A stretch of DNA of 64,000 nt from Artemisia argyi (Eukaryota; Streptophyta; Magnoliopsida; Asterales; Asteraceae), in NCBI GenBank assembly GCA_030686995.1, contig CM060686.1:71590819-71654818 (forward strand), written 5' to 3'. A model generated the notes under the pieces. The model made no database searches. It saw only the letters and a program-made list of their open reading frames with translations, and was not told the DNA's origin. Shown piece by piece: positions 1-11,016 of the stretch (position 1 is the first letter of the stretch; each line of letters begins with the position of its first letter). The position numbers and the translations under genes are program-made.

Positions 1-2
1 TG

Positions 3-821
3 TTTGGGAAGGAGTTTTTAAGAAAACCAACTGAGGACGACGTTCGTAACTTATACCACGCACATAGCATGGTTCATAAGATTTCGGGAATGTTGGGAAG
101 CATCGATTGTATGCACTGGGAATGGAAGAATTGCCCAAAATAATGGCAAGGGCAATTTCACAGAGGTGATAAAAAATATCCAACTATAATGCTTGAAGCT
201 GTTGCGTCTTATGATTTGTGGATTTGGCATGCGTTTTTTGGTGTGGCAGGTGCGAATAACGATCTGACCGTTTTATATAATTCTCCTTTATTCGACGACC
301 TGATTGACGATATTGGCCCTCAAGTTCCGTTTGAAGTATGCGGACGTACATTTAAAAATGGGTATTATCTAGCAGATGGAATTTACCCACAGTGGGCATC
401 GTTTGTCAAGTCCTTTACTGTTGCAAACAACCCAAAACACGCCGCATGGAAAGCAAAACAAGAAAGTGCGCGAAAAGATATCGAAAGAGCTTTTGGTGTC
501 CTACAAGGACGTTGGCATATTATTGCCCAACCGGCGCGTGCATATACTGTGGGCAAGTTACGGAGAATCATGTACTCATGCATCATAATGCATAACATGA
601 TTTTGAAAGATCAACATTTTGATATATCCGACGCTGCCGAAATATATATTCCGCCGACACCAAATATGCAACAGTCATGGGTCGAACGTTGCGCAACGCA
701 AAGAAGAAAAACCAAAGAACTACATGCTAAACGCACACACTCAAGGCTTCAACTATGTCTCATCGAGCATGTTTGGCAACAACAACAATGGGAAGAAATT
801 CAACGAAATAGTAATAATTAG
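3..821 (+). pseudogene. PIF/Harbinger (DDE_Tnp_4) transposase, 5'-truncated with one in-frame stop
   Basis: One frame (position 3 onward) reads as the catalytic half of a plant PIF/Harbinger nuclease, the family related to HARBI1/ALP1. All three presumed catalytic acidic residues are visible: Asp in GSIDCMHW (codon 105-107), Asp in NNDLTVLYNSPLF, and Glu in IERAFGVLQGRW. YYLADGIYP is another family signature. A single TAA at 141-143 interrupts NCPK-WQGQF, where relatives have a sense codon. An ATG at 189 would give a 210-residue product lacking the first Asp, so it cannot be a complete nuclease. The 5' part of the gene lies outside the window. The reading frame is otherwise clean, which suggests recent inactivation or a sequencing difference. 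No adjacent MYB-like ORF2 is in view. Family assignment is firm; present activity is unlikely. Confidence 0.85.
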
Positions 822-1138
822 GTTCGTTTTTTAGTGTCGTATGTGTTGTATTTTTTTTTCCGTATCGTATTTTTTTTTTCCGTATTGTAACTTTTTTATT
901 TGATGAAATAAAATTAGTATGTTTTGTTATTTTTTAGTATTTGTGAAATTAATTTAATTTATTTAATGATATGAATAAAAAAATAAATGTGTAAGAGGTG
1001 GGGCCCTAATGGGGAAGTTGAGTTTTGTTGTTTGGTGAGGGGGGTTTGTTGTGGTTAGTTGAAGTTGAGGTGTTTGGTAATGTGGCAGGGGTGGGACCCG
1101 AATGGGGAGACAAGCCTCCTCATCTGCACCTAGTGCTC
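822..1138 (+). mobile_element. Probable 3' flank and terminus of the PIF/Harbinger element
   Basis: AT-rich, then G-rich noncoding sequence follows the transposase. The segment ending ...CACCTAGTGCTC at 1138 is followed by TTA, which fits the 3-bp target duplication of PIF/Harbinger elements. The matching 5' terminus is outside the window, so the boundary is inferred. A 34-base T run (1234-1267) lies beyond it. Confidence 0.4.
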
Positions 1139-1230
1139 TTAATGTTGAAAGAATGTATACAATCAGTGGGTAGGGGTCTAGGGGGACTGCCAACTAGATT
1201 GAAGCAGCCATGTGCTCCCATGTTGAACAT

Positions 1231-1233
<3 letters not shown>

Positions 1234-1267
<34 letters not shown>
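1234..1267. repeat. Poly-T tract (34 bases)
   Basis: Uninterrupted T homopolymer. It could be the tail of a minus-strand retroposon or a simple homopolymer; no retroposon body was recognised next to it. Confidence 0.9.
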
Positions 1268-1272
<5 letters not shown>

Positions 1273-2129
1273 TAATTTACATTTGTTACTCGATTATGTC
1301 GGCCAAGGGTACAAGGGGGTATTATGTACAGTTGTACACCCCAACCGGATAGTAGACATTTGTTTAGTATGTGTTGATGAAGAACAAGTAGACAAGATTA
1401 TAGGATAAACCCCCTAACAAGCTATCCATTTGATCCTATAATGGCTTGGTTAACAAATGATAGCTTAAGTGGTTAAGAACTACTACCAAATCCGTTTAAT
1501 TTGTTGGTAGATTGTTATACTCTTCATAAATAAACAAGTAGATAGAAATTTAGGTTGAGTACCTAGAACATGATCTGGTCTACCTTATACCAACTTGTCT
1601 ACCCATGACTAAGTTATCTTTTAAGTTTTAACAAAGTCAACTTTCACCCATTGGGAGTTTGGGGAATGTAGGTCACTTTTCACTTAATTAAGCTGCCATG
1701 TATTTTGCAAAATAAGATTCATGATTGCTTCAAGATGATAAAGTCAAAGGGCCAAAATGTGGAGTTGACTTATCATCCTGGATAGAAGATAAATATCAAG
1801 CTAATCTAGTCAGCAAGGTGTTAATTGCAATGATCTTGGTTCAGGCGTCGAAGGCCTGTAAGAAGCAGAGCATTCCATCTTGAAATCGGTAGTTAAACTC
1901 TATTTTGGTGACCATATCGTAGGGAATCGAGGGAAAAAAACTTCACGCCTATGTTCATCATCCCTTTTCGATATGAAGAAAATGCAAAATAGAAAAGTTG
2001 TCTTGTATGATCATAAATTCATAACACTTCAGAAGAGTTTTCTCATCAAGGCTTCTAAAGAAAGCTTAATCTGTACTAAAATTATGTTATAATGTGAAAT
2101 CAGTGTGCATAAAATTATGATCCAACATT
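1268..2129. other. Intergenic, no gene recognised
   Basis: Unique-looking AT-rich DNA. The 70-codon open frame at 1880-2092 has no recognisable domain, no supporting promoter and no similarity I can name, so I do not call it a gene. Confidence 0.6.
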
Positions 2130-2275
2130 TATTTATTTAGAACGACAATTTTAACTATTTCACAATATTTTATACTACAAATTTATCTCACATGTTCTAA
2201 GTAGGATTTGAACCCGCAATCTGATGAACTTCTCACACAACATGTGGTACCATTGAGATATATGCCCTTTGGTTA
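2130..2275 (-). mobile_element. tRNA-derived SINE (head on minus strand)
   Basis: Reading the minus strand from about 2275, the sequence has an A-box-like stretch (TATCTCAATGGT). About 33 bases later comes a near-perfect B box, GGGTTCAAATCC (plus-strand complement near 2203-2214). This is internal Pol III promoter spacing. The flanking bases do not fold as a tRNA with paired acceptor arms, so this is a SINE head, not a tRNA gene. The tail end toward 2130 is a rough estimate. Confidence 0.55.
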
Positions 2276-2394
2276 AGGAAAGTAAACATAATAATTATAT
2301 GCGACTTATTTAATTGAATGGTTAGATAACAATCGATTAAATTAATGTACTACCAGATTGTGGATACAGAAGACGAAGTGAATTAAGTTATTAA

Positions 2395-2574
2395 GAGGAA
2401 TGCTAGATCCACAAAAAATATCCACGAAAGCATCCACAAAATGAGTTGTCGAAGTGTGATTGGTGTATTTTGCTATAGTTTCTCTCTTATCTATTTGATT
2501 AAGCCAATCACACCTTGACAACTCATTTTGTGGATGCTTTTGTGGATATTTTTTTTGTGGGTCTAGCATTCCTC
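2395..2574. mobile_element. 180-bp MITE with about 70-bp terminal inverted repeats
   Basis: The arms begin GAGGAATGCTAGATCCAC at 2395 and end GTGGGTCTAGCATTCCTC at 2574. They pair over roughly 70 bases around a short loop, so a transcript would form a long hairpin. GTGAATTAA occurs at 2378-2386 and directly after the right end (2575-2583), but the left copy is eight bases away from the arm. The target duplication, and with it the superfamily (Mutator or hAT), is uncertain. Confidence 0.8.
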
Positions 2575-3009
2575 GTGAATTAAATATAAGTTTATAGTGT
2601 AATAGTTGTTATGCATATGTAACGCAAATCGTTTATTGAATTAGTTTCGGGTCACTATCCACAGATGTCTGGCATCTCTGCAAACATAGCAAACAGTCAT
2701 TTACCTAGAGTTCATACAAGGTTAAGGCATTTGCGAAAAGTTCGCAGGGTGGATGGTAGTGAACAAGACGAGAAACCAACCAACAAACCGCGTTCGAGAA
2801 ACCAAAAGATACGATGTTCAAAGTTTGAGTTGATAATTACTTGATTATGAAAGCTTTTCTAGAGTCTTTCTATCAAAGTTTTCTACACGTTATAGTAGTT
2901 TCTTTTCTTGAGTCTTTCTATCAAAGTTTTGTACACGTTATAGTAGTAGTTTGTTTTATATGATTATTTTTATATAAGGTCACGTCGATGGAACGGGTCC
3001 ACATGGGAT

Positions 3010-3648
3010 TAGGGATGGCAATGGGCGAGAAAAAACCCACAACCCGCGGGTACCCGTCATAAATGAGTGGGTAAACGCATCGATTTTCACCCACAGGTGG
3101 GTCGTGGGTGAAAATCTTTACCCATTAGTGGGTGGCGGGTGAGGCATACCCATCGCGGGTAAACTCATGATACCCATTTAAAATACCCACGGGTATACCC
3201 GTCAAAATACCCATAGGTGTACCCATAAACCCATGTTAAAATTAATTATACTAATTCAAATATTTATGATGTTGCAGGTATACATTTAACAGTTATCACC
3301 AAGTCTTAAAAAAACACATTAATCTAAAAATTTGTTTGAGTTTCAAGACTAAAAAGAGAGTATGAAAGATCAAATAATCAAAGTTGTATTTGAAAAAATT
3401 GATTGATATCTTATTACGCAGTTTCATAGTTAATTTTCATATCATCTTTTTGTGATTTTGTTGCATAACACTAACCCATGGGTTTACTCATGGGCAACAA
3501 ATACCCACGGGCAAGGGCATGGGTAGAAATTTATACCCATTGGTGGGTGACGGGTGGGTGACGGGTGGGTGATGAGTGAGAAAAAAACTATGTGAGTGGG
3601 TGACGGGTTAGAGGTACCCGTGCCCATTGCCCACGGGTGCCATCCCTA
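3010..3648. mobile_element. Non-autonomous hAT element (639 bp)
   Basis: The left terminus TAGGGATGGCAATGGG and right terminus CCCACGGGTGCCATCCCTA form hAT-type inverted repeats. The element is flanked by a perfect 8-bp target duplication CATGGGAT (3002-3009 and 3649-3656), diagnostic of hAT transposition. Both subterminal regions are packed with ACCC/GGGT words (ACCCAT, GGGTGG, ACCCGT), probably clustered transposase-binding sites. The AT-rich middle (about 3235-3470) has no coding capacity, so mobilisation needed a hAT transposase in trans. Confidence 0.95.
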
Positions 3649-3656
3649 CATGGGAT

Positions 3657-4162
3657 GATTAAGAAGAAATTCGTTAGGCTTATAAATTTTGAAAACTTCA
3701 TACAATCAGTCAATTTAAGGGTGACAGTTTTAATATCGAAGTCGTTGCATTATTGAAAAGTAGAAAATCAAGGAACAAAGGATGCACACATCCATGTCTA
3801 TATAGTGAAAGTAATGAAATCTCAAGCATAAAAAATGTTAAGTATATGTAAAAATTTGCATGGATGTGAATTTTTGATACTTGGGCAAATATTCGGCTGT
3901 ATTATAAAGTCATTTTCATATGCATCTTTTAAGTTACGGAGTAGTTAAATTGGAATCATTTTTTTTTTTTTTTTTTTTTGCTACTATAGATGTGTATTCC
4001 CTTTGTTTATAAGTTATAACCTACAATAATTGTATCTTACTGAACCATAATAATAAAGTAGTAACTAATTGTTAATTAAGTATCCAAGTATATCTTACTA
4101 ATCAAGTAGTGCTTCTCAACAAGCAACAATAAAAAAGATACCTAAATTAAAGTAAGGCATGT
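3657..4162. other. Intergenic, no gene recognised
   Basis: AT-rich DNA with a 21-base T run near 3960. No open frame of note and no repeat I can delimit. Confidence 0.6.
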
Positions 4163-4831
4163 GGCTGTGTTTGGCTTGAGCTGGTAATTGGCTTATCGGG
4201 CTTGAGTTTAAAATGAATTTTGTTTCGGTTTTATATTAGAAGGTTTTATAAGTTACAAGCTTAAATTCATTGAAACGAGATTATAGACACTTATAATTGA
4301 TCAAGTTACTTAAATACCTTTTAAAATATAATGAATATACACGTAAAAGCTTAAAATATCTGAATTTTAATTTAATTTATTTTTATGTGATTTTTATTTT
4401 AATAAGTTTATCTCTAACTAATTTGTCAAACAACTATGTAAAAAATATAAACTACAACTTCCAAAATATAACATAAACCCAACTTCAGCTCCTGATCACA
4501 GACTCAGCTCCGGCCGATTTTACTATAAACCTACTCAGAGCTACGTCGGGTATGTTTAGCGAAACGGACAGGAGCTGGGGCTGGATCTGAGATTTATATT
4601 ATACGCCGAAAGCTAGAGCTTATAATTTTATAAAGTTGATTGGTGATATATTTTTATCTTTTGCTTGATAATCAATTATATTTAAATAATTTGACTAGTT
4701 ATAAGCTTCAATAAGCCTCTTTCAATGCCTTGAGCTTATGAATGCTTATTGCTTATAAAGCCTCTATAAATAATATCATACTTATTTTAAAAGTTCCCCA
4801 CAAGTAGAGAAGCTTTCTTCCGAACACAGCC
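4163..4831. mobile_element. Putative MITE with GGCTGTGTTTGG termini
   Basis: GGCTGTGTTTGG at 4163 is mirrored by CCGAACACAGCC ending at 4831 (11 of 12 positions). The interior has AGCTT/AAGCTT-rich stretches common in plant MITEs. No target duplication was found, and a second CTGAGATT/AGCTCC-rich motif near 4480-4600 suggests internal rearrangement. Superfamily unresolved. Confidence 0.5.
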
Positions 4832-5214
4832 AATTACGAGTAATTTAATAGGAAACATTGAAGCAGCGGTCAGTTTTTTTTATAAATATATTGTTTGAAA
4901 ATTTGAATAATAAGAATTGGGATTGGAGTCCTTGAAATTCCAGCTCATCACCTGACATTCTGACAGTTTCACCTGCCCCACACTTTTTGAATGTAATCCC
5001 TCGTTTCCTGCTAAATGGCGTGTTTTTATTGGGACATATTTGCTGTCACCACATCACCATTCATCTCCTCTTTCCCAACTGGTTTAAACCTTTTTAATTT
5101 ATGTTTTTATTGTAAAAAAACATTATATTGTGAAAAAACCGAACCAACAATTTGTACAGTAAATACAATACTAAAAAGGTCGGAGAAAACATCATTTGAG
5201 GACAAAACTTTATT
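4832..5214. other. Intergenic, no gene recognised
   Basis: The 83-codon open frame starting at 5015 is AT-rich, has no domain and overlaps the foldback element to the right; I treat it as chance. Confidence 0.6.
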
Positions 5215-5840
5215 TATATACGAAGGATTAATCTTCACCCTTCATCTTATATATATCTTTATTTGATATAGTGAATGAGATTAATCCCAACAATTTAAAA
5301 AACTCACTTTTGTCATTTTTTTCTTCAAAATATTAATATCTTTCAAACCGTTAATCGTTAAACGAAAAAATATATACCGTTACGTCGAGCATTTAATTAT
5401 CTTTCTATAGATAGGCACTTTGATATATTTTCGACAAATTTTTTTTTCTCGTTTTTTTTCCTGACCGAAAATATCACATGTAATATATCACATGTGATAT
5501 TACATATCACATGTGATATTATACTAATATCACATGTAATATTACATATCACATGTGATATTACACATCACATGTAATATTACACTAATATCACATTTTC
5601 GGCTAGGAAATAAAACGTGAAAAAAATGATTTTTTTTGTCGAAAGTATATCAAAGTGTCCGTGTATAAAAAGATAATTAAATGCTCGACGCGATGGTGTA
5701 ATTATTTTCGCTTAACGATTAACGGTTTAAAAAAATATTTAAATTATAAAAATGAGTGAAATATTAAAATGATTAATCTCAACTATTGATTTCTTTTTTA
5801 GATGAATGGTAAGAATGAGTCTCTCGGTATATGAGGAATC
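5215..5840. mobile_element. Foldback element with about 240-bp arms and a palindromic-repeat loop
   Basis: The left arm (about 5215-5465) pairs with the right arm (about 5600-5840). Matching segments include AAACCGTTAATCGTTAA versus TTAACGATTAACGGTTTAA, GTCGAGCATTTAATTATCTTT versus its complement near 5670-5690, and ACTTTGATATA versus TATATCAAAGT. Matches weaken toward both tips, so the true ends and any target duplication are unclear. The loop is a separate tandem array. No protein is encoded. Confidence 0.75.
5469..5598. repeat. Tandem array of ATATCACATGTGATATTACA-like palindromes
   Basis: Six CACATG cores occur in about 110 bases, several inside the full palindrome ATATCACATGTGATAT, joined by TTACA or TACTA spacers. 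The array forms the loop between the two foldback arms. The core CACATGTG is an E-box-like palindrome. Confidence 0.85.
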
Positions 5841-5916
5841 TTTGATTTCTAAAATAAGTCGATTTGGTTAATCATATTCATAACTCTCTCTTTTTGTTCT
5901 CATATAATGTTACTAG

Positions 5917-5918
<2 letters not shown>

Positions 5919-5994
<76 letters not shown>
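5919..5994. repeat. (AT)n microsatellite, about 38 units
   Basis: Uninterrupted dinucleotide repeat just outside the foldback element. Confidence 0.95.
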
Positions 5995-5997
<3 letters not shown>

Positions 5998-6550
5998 TTA
6001 ATAATACTTCGTAACTTAACTAATGAACTATTTAAAACCATGCAATAGTGTAAATATACAACGGGGTCAATCAAATTCAATGTCGATAAACCAAATCTAC
6101 AATAGTGTAATATCTATGTCGATGAACCACCAAACAAAAAAATAAATAACTTGCATGAATGAATTCATTTAGTTTCCAAGAAATCAAAATATAAAATCTT
6201 AACAAGACCATTGACTAAAATATAAGTATCTAAGTTCTATCATTTATTTTTTTCTAAAAGAAATTTCTTAGTCGACATCTCAAAATAAGCTCAATGTGAA
6301 CAACTTTGGATATTAGACGACTACCCACATATAACAACGGGCGTGTATAATTTCGAGAGAAAAAAAAAAGTTTGTGCCGATATATGTACGTGTATACAGT
6401 ATTTTTTAAGTCGAATATCTATCTTTGGTATAAAATATCAAACATTTCAATATAAATTTAGAAAATAATAAAGATTATCATTAATTGAGAAATCTCATTT
6501 TAATTTTGGGAAACAAAAAGTTATGAATAATTCTAACAGTTTTTATATTA
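5995..6550. other. Intergenic, no gene recognised
   Basis: AT-rich sequence with no open frame of interest and no delimited repeat. Confidence 0.6.
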
Positions 6551-6779
6551 AGGTTATGTTTGACAAAAGTAGCTGTATGCAGTAGCCACAACTCACTGCT
6601 CATCGCTCACATCTTCTTAAAGAATCATTGAAAAAGTTAGCTTTCCTCTATAATAATAATAATAAAAAAAAAAAAAAACTCACCGCTGTTTTGCTAAATG
6701 AACATTAAAATCAAAATTCTCGTTGCTCACCGCTCATCGTCCCGAAAAGCTTAAAAAAGCTCTGCGCCAAACATAGCCT
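6551..6779. mobile_element. Putative 229-bp MITE
   Basis: The left end AGGTTATGTTTG is mirrored at the right by CAAACATAGCCT (11 of 12). The interior repeats CTCACCGCT and GCTCATCG words in both halves. No clear target duplication. It lies about 0.5 kb upstream of the presumed SUN gene transcript start. Confidence 0.55.
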
Positions 6780-7099
6780 AAAAGTTTTTAAGTAAATTTT
6801 TGTCTAGTCAAGATAAATACTTTTGATGATTCCAGACATCAACATTTACCAAATAAAGTTATTTCCATCAATAAAAAAATAAAATAAATAATAATAATTA
6901 TTATAAACATTTTATTACTCTTTATTTGCCTTTACAAGTGGAAGGCACCACATCATCATTAACAACTTTCAAATTTAAAAAACTTATCACAAATTACTTA
7001 ATAAATAATTAAATTCCACCGTCTTTTTCTTTAAATTCTAGTAAAAATAAAAACAAATAAATACCCAAAAAATATTTTTTTTCCTCACAATTGAGTACT

Positions 7100-7850
7100 A
7101 AAATCGAAAACCCCAATTTTCATCATCACACTGTGAATATCACCAATCTCATAAATTTTTTGGTGAAGATTACAAGACTGTAAAATCCAATAAAGTTTGA
7201 ATTTTTATTCAAAAAAATTTGATGGTTTCAAGATTTTCATCAATTTCTTGTTGATTTTCTCAAGATTTTCAGGTGCAGTTTATTTTTTTTATTTTTTTTA
7301 TAAAGTTTGGATTTTTATATATTTTTATGTTATTTTGTATCTTCAGTGGCTGACCCATGTGCTAATTTTGCTTCTTTTTATGTTATTTTCTATCTTTTTT
7401 ATAGATCCTTTGTACCCACTTCCAATTATTGGTTTTATTTATATTTCAAGATTTGGGTCTGTGAATTTTGTAAATTTTATGTATAAATTTATGTTGGCAT
7501 TTGTAATAGTGTTGATAGGGACATTTTACTAGAATGATCTTTGTTGAGACAGTTGTTTCTTGCAAGCAAAGTGTTTGATTTGATCTTATTGTGCCAACGC
7601 GATTATTCTTTCGTTTATTGTGCTTATCTTTGCGTATTGGTTATATTGGTATCTATTGGATTGTTACTTGTAACCAAATTGTAAAGTGTATTTGAAGTTT
7701 TTTGTTTTGATTTTGGATATGTATTTTACGCGTTGTGTGTTCATAGATCATTGTTCCGTCTAGGTGATTCTATATGCCATTTGTAGAATGTCTTTTGTTT
7801 GATCAAACTATGACGTGTGATTAACGTTTTGATTTTATATTTTGTAGCAG
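7100..7850 (+). promoter_or_regulatory. Probable 5' UTR exon and 5' UTR intron of the SUN gene
   Basis: A plausible leader near 7100-7272 ends TTTTCAG at a GT donor (7273). A T-rich intron follows and ends TTTTGTAGCAG at 7850, 60 bases before the coding ATG. The 111-codon open frame at 7197-7532 inside this region is T-rich chance coding. The transcription start cannot be fixed from sequence. Confidence 0.5.
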
Positions 7851-10800
7851 GACTGCTTGTCCGTAATCTGTTTATTGAGTTTGGTTGATAGTGAATCAGA
7901 TTGATGTACAATGCAGAGGTCACGTAAAGCTCTTCTTACCAGAAGAGCTTCGGGAAAGCCAGCACTTGGGAGAAACAACTTTTATAAGGTTTCGTTGTCG
8001 CTTGCAGTTTTTATTTGGGGGCTTCTGTTTCTGTTAAATTTATGGATCGGCCATGGCGATGGTTATAGAGGTCAGTTACATTCTTATTTATGTTATAAAC
8101 ATTTTTTCAATTGTTTTTTTAGTTGAAATTTGAGTGGTTTGAGCTATGAGGAACTGCTTGTGCATAATCCATCGAGAATTGAATAAAGAGATTAATTTTT
8201 GATGTTTTTCATGGTATGCAACGTTTAATACATCTCAACAGACCAAACAAAGAATTAAGATTTAATGCAAGCGATGCACAAACAAAAAAATAGAGAAAAT
8301 GAAGCTGCGTTCAGCTGTGTGTTAGCTTTAATTATGTTTCGTTGGGTTGTTAGATCTATGCTTGATGATATCACATGATTTAGTATTTAGTACTTGAAGT
8401 CTGTGATGATTACGGGTGACAATTACGATCGATTTACTTATTTATTGGTCCATTTAGGATGTGTTTATTCTCGAACGGGTCAAAAAGAAGTTAGCCAATA
8501 AGGGAACTGGTCACAGAGGTCAAACGGGTAGAAAGTCTCCCAAAGTCTATTTCAACTCATACAACTTTCCAAACTCGTTTTTATTGAGAGAAGTTAGATT
8601 CTTGCTAAAATGTTGTTTTTAGTTTAAATCAGCACATGAGTTATCTATTAAAGTTTTAGTATATTGGACAACAAAGTGTTTGCGGGTCAACCAAACCCCA
8701 TTTTATGGTATCATTGTTACATGTCTGAGCTCTATGGTCTATACCAATATATACTGTCATAAACCTGAATTTGTTTTATGTCATTATGCATGTTATTCAT
8801 CCCATATGAACCTGTTGTTCTGGTTTTATAGATGGCTCTGAAGATCTTCCAAAAGGTTTAAGAATATGGGACGACTTCAAATCAGACCCCGATAAAGAAC
8901 CCTATTGCTCATCATCATCAAATGAGTGTCCCGCCATAGAACTCGGCCCAGAAATCCTTATCGACGGTGATTATATCGATCACACCGAAACCAAAGAGGA
9001 TATTATTAGTCAAGAATTTGAAGTTGATCAAAAAGAACCAGACCCTCTTTCCGTCACTAAATCAGAACCAAAAGGGTCATCATCAAAAACCGAAAGATCA
9101 AGACACGTACCTCAAGGTCTAGATGAATTCAAAAACAAAGCTTTTAACATAAAAACTCGAACTTCAAACGGTAATGTGGGCAGTATAATTCATAGACTCG
9201 AGCCTGGTGGTGCAGATTACAATTACGCTTCTGCTTCAAAGGGTGCAAAGGTTTTATCTTGTAATAAAGAAGCAAAAGGTGCGTCTAACATCTTGACAGT
9301 TGATAAGGATAAATATCTTAGAAACCCATGTTCAGCTGAAGATAAGTTTGTGGTTTTAGAACTTTCGGAAGAAACGCTAGTTGACACCATCAAAATTGCC
9401 AATTTTGAACATCATTCGTCGAATCTTAAAGAATTCGAAATTCTTGGCAGTTCGGTATATCCTACTGAAACTTGGGTAAAGCTTGGAAATTTTACTGCTG
9501 GAAATGTGAAACATGAACAAAGATTCGTTCTTCAGGAGCCCAAATGGGTTAGATATATAAAGTTGAACCTTTTAAGTCATTATGGAACAGGGTTTTATTG
9601 TACGTTAAGTTTTGTACAAGTTTATGGAGTCGATGCTGTCGAAATGATGCTAGAGGATTTAGTCTCAGAGCAAAATACGAAGTTCTCATCCAAAGAACAT
9701 GAAAGTGATCCAAAAGGTGAATCATTTGAACATGAATCTGTTGGTGGAGTGGAACACGAGTCATCATTGGAAGAATTTGAGGGTACCCGTGTAGTTACAA
9801 CTATTGATGTGCCAGACCCACTAGCGGAAGTACGACAACAGCAAGCTGGAAGGTTGCCTGGTGACAGTGTTATCAAGATTTTGATGCAAAAAGTTAGGCT
9901 TTTGGATATTAATTTATCATTGTTGGAGAGATACCTTGATGAATTAAACTCTAAATATGGATATATTTTTCAAGAAATTGACTCGGAAATTGGAGAGAGA
10001 GATGTCATTGTGGAGAAAATCAGAAGAGACGTGAAAAGTTTTCATGAGAGCAAGGAGACCTTGGTATGTGTTACTAGTATTTTTATACTCTTATATAGTT
10101 TAGACATTTTTATAGTGTGACAAACTATCTTGGTTCTGATAGGGTATAAAAATGTCTAAACTATACCTGCAAGAAATTATCATTTTTCGTGTCTTCTAAA
10201 TGTTTTTAGTATTTTCTTTGTTGACATACAGTCAAAAGCTGTACCTGCAGATTCTAGTTCATAGTGATCTTCTATTTCCTACTTATTCAAGGATATTTTA
10301 GATATTAAGCTATCGTCAAAATGCTTTATTAATTTTTGTGACGAGTCAAAACTTGCAGCTTTTTGGAATTGAGGCATCTTGATTCTAGCTCATAAGATTT
10401 ATTTTTTTAATTCTTGGTTAAGGTTATTTTATATGTTTCCTGGTAGCTTGGAAGTTTATAACATTTTTGCATTGGACTATTATTGCAGACGAAACAGGTT
10501 GATGATCTAGTATCATGGAAAACCATCGTCTCTTTTCAGCTGGAAGATATTGCGAAGAGCAATGCTTTCCTCAGGTAAAATTTAGTATTTTTCATCACTA
10601 TTCAAGGACATTTTTACTATTTTAGTCATTACGACCCATTCAACTTGTCTTTTTTTTTTTTTTTTTGCTTTGCTTATAATCGTAAAATGCTCTTTCTTTG
10701 TCTGGTACTTTTACAAATACAGTTATTATATTATGGGTTTGATTCTAAAGAGTAACGAGTATGTGTAAATTTTGGATGTAGATCGGAAGTGGCAAAGGTG

Positions 10801-11016
10801 AGGGAGAATCAAGTACATATGGAGAATAAAGGGATTGTTGTATTTCTTGTTTCGTTAACTTTTGGGTTGATAGCCATTGCCAGATTATTTCTGGATAAAG
10901 TTTTGTTCGTTATATATAGTAGTAAAAATAGATCAGAAGATAGTAAGACGGCGGATCGTTCTTGGATGTTCCTGCTTTTGAGTTGTACGATTATTATCGT
11001 TATACTCTCATTATAG
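7851..11016 (+). CDS. Mid-SUN domain protein (SUN3/4/5-like), 4 coding exons
   Basis: Coding exons by splice consensus: 7911-8070, 8832-10063, 10489-10574, 10782-11016, giving 570 residues, close to Arabidopsis SUN3/SUN4. The entry starts at the presumed last 5' UTR exon junction (7851); coding starts at ATG 7911 (MQRSRKALL, the conserved N terminus of this family). Order of parts: transmembrane segment at about residues 27-47; acidic linker; SUN domain at about 155-325 ([62 protein letters not shown]); coiled coil at about 393-490; two C-terminal membrane segments at about 510-532 and 552-570. This is the plant PM-SUN topology, as opposed to the C-terminal SUN of SUN1/2. The family sits in the ER and nuclear envelope and forms complexes with SUN and KASH-type partners. 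No stop or frameshift breaks the model. Intron 1 phase 1, intron 2 phase 0, intron 3 phase 2. Confidence 0.93.

Noticed and set aside
2190..2275. Possible tRNA gene on minus strand
   Set aside because: A and B boxes are present but no acceptor-stem pairing or clean anticodon arm; better explained as a SINE head. The same applies to 61907-61970.
5469..5598. CRISPR-like repeat array
   Set aside because: Short palindromic repeats with near-identical spacers in a plant nuclear foldback element; no cas genes and no unique spacers.
7197..7532. 111-codon plus-strand frame
   Set aside because: Extremely T-rich (Phe/Ile/Leu/Tyr), within the presumed 5' UTR exon and intron of the SUN gene; no start context or domain.
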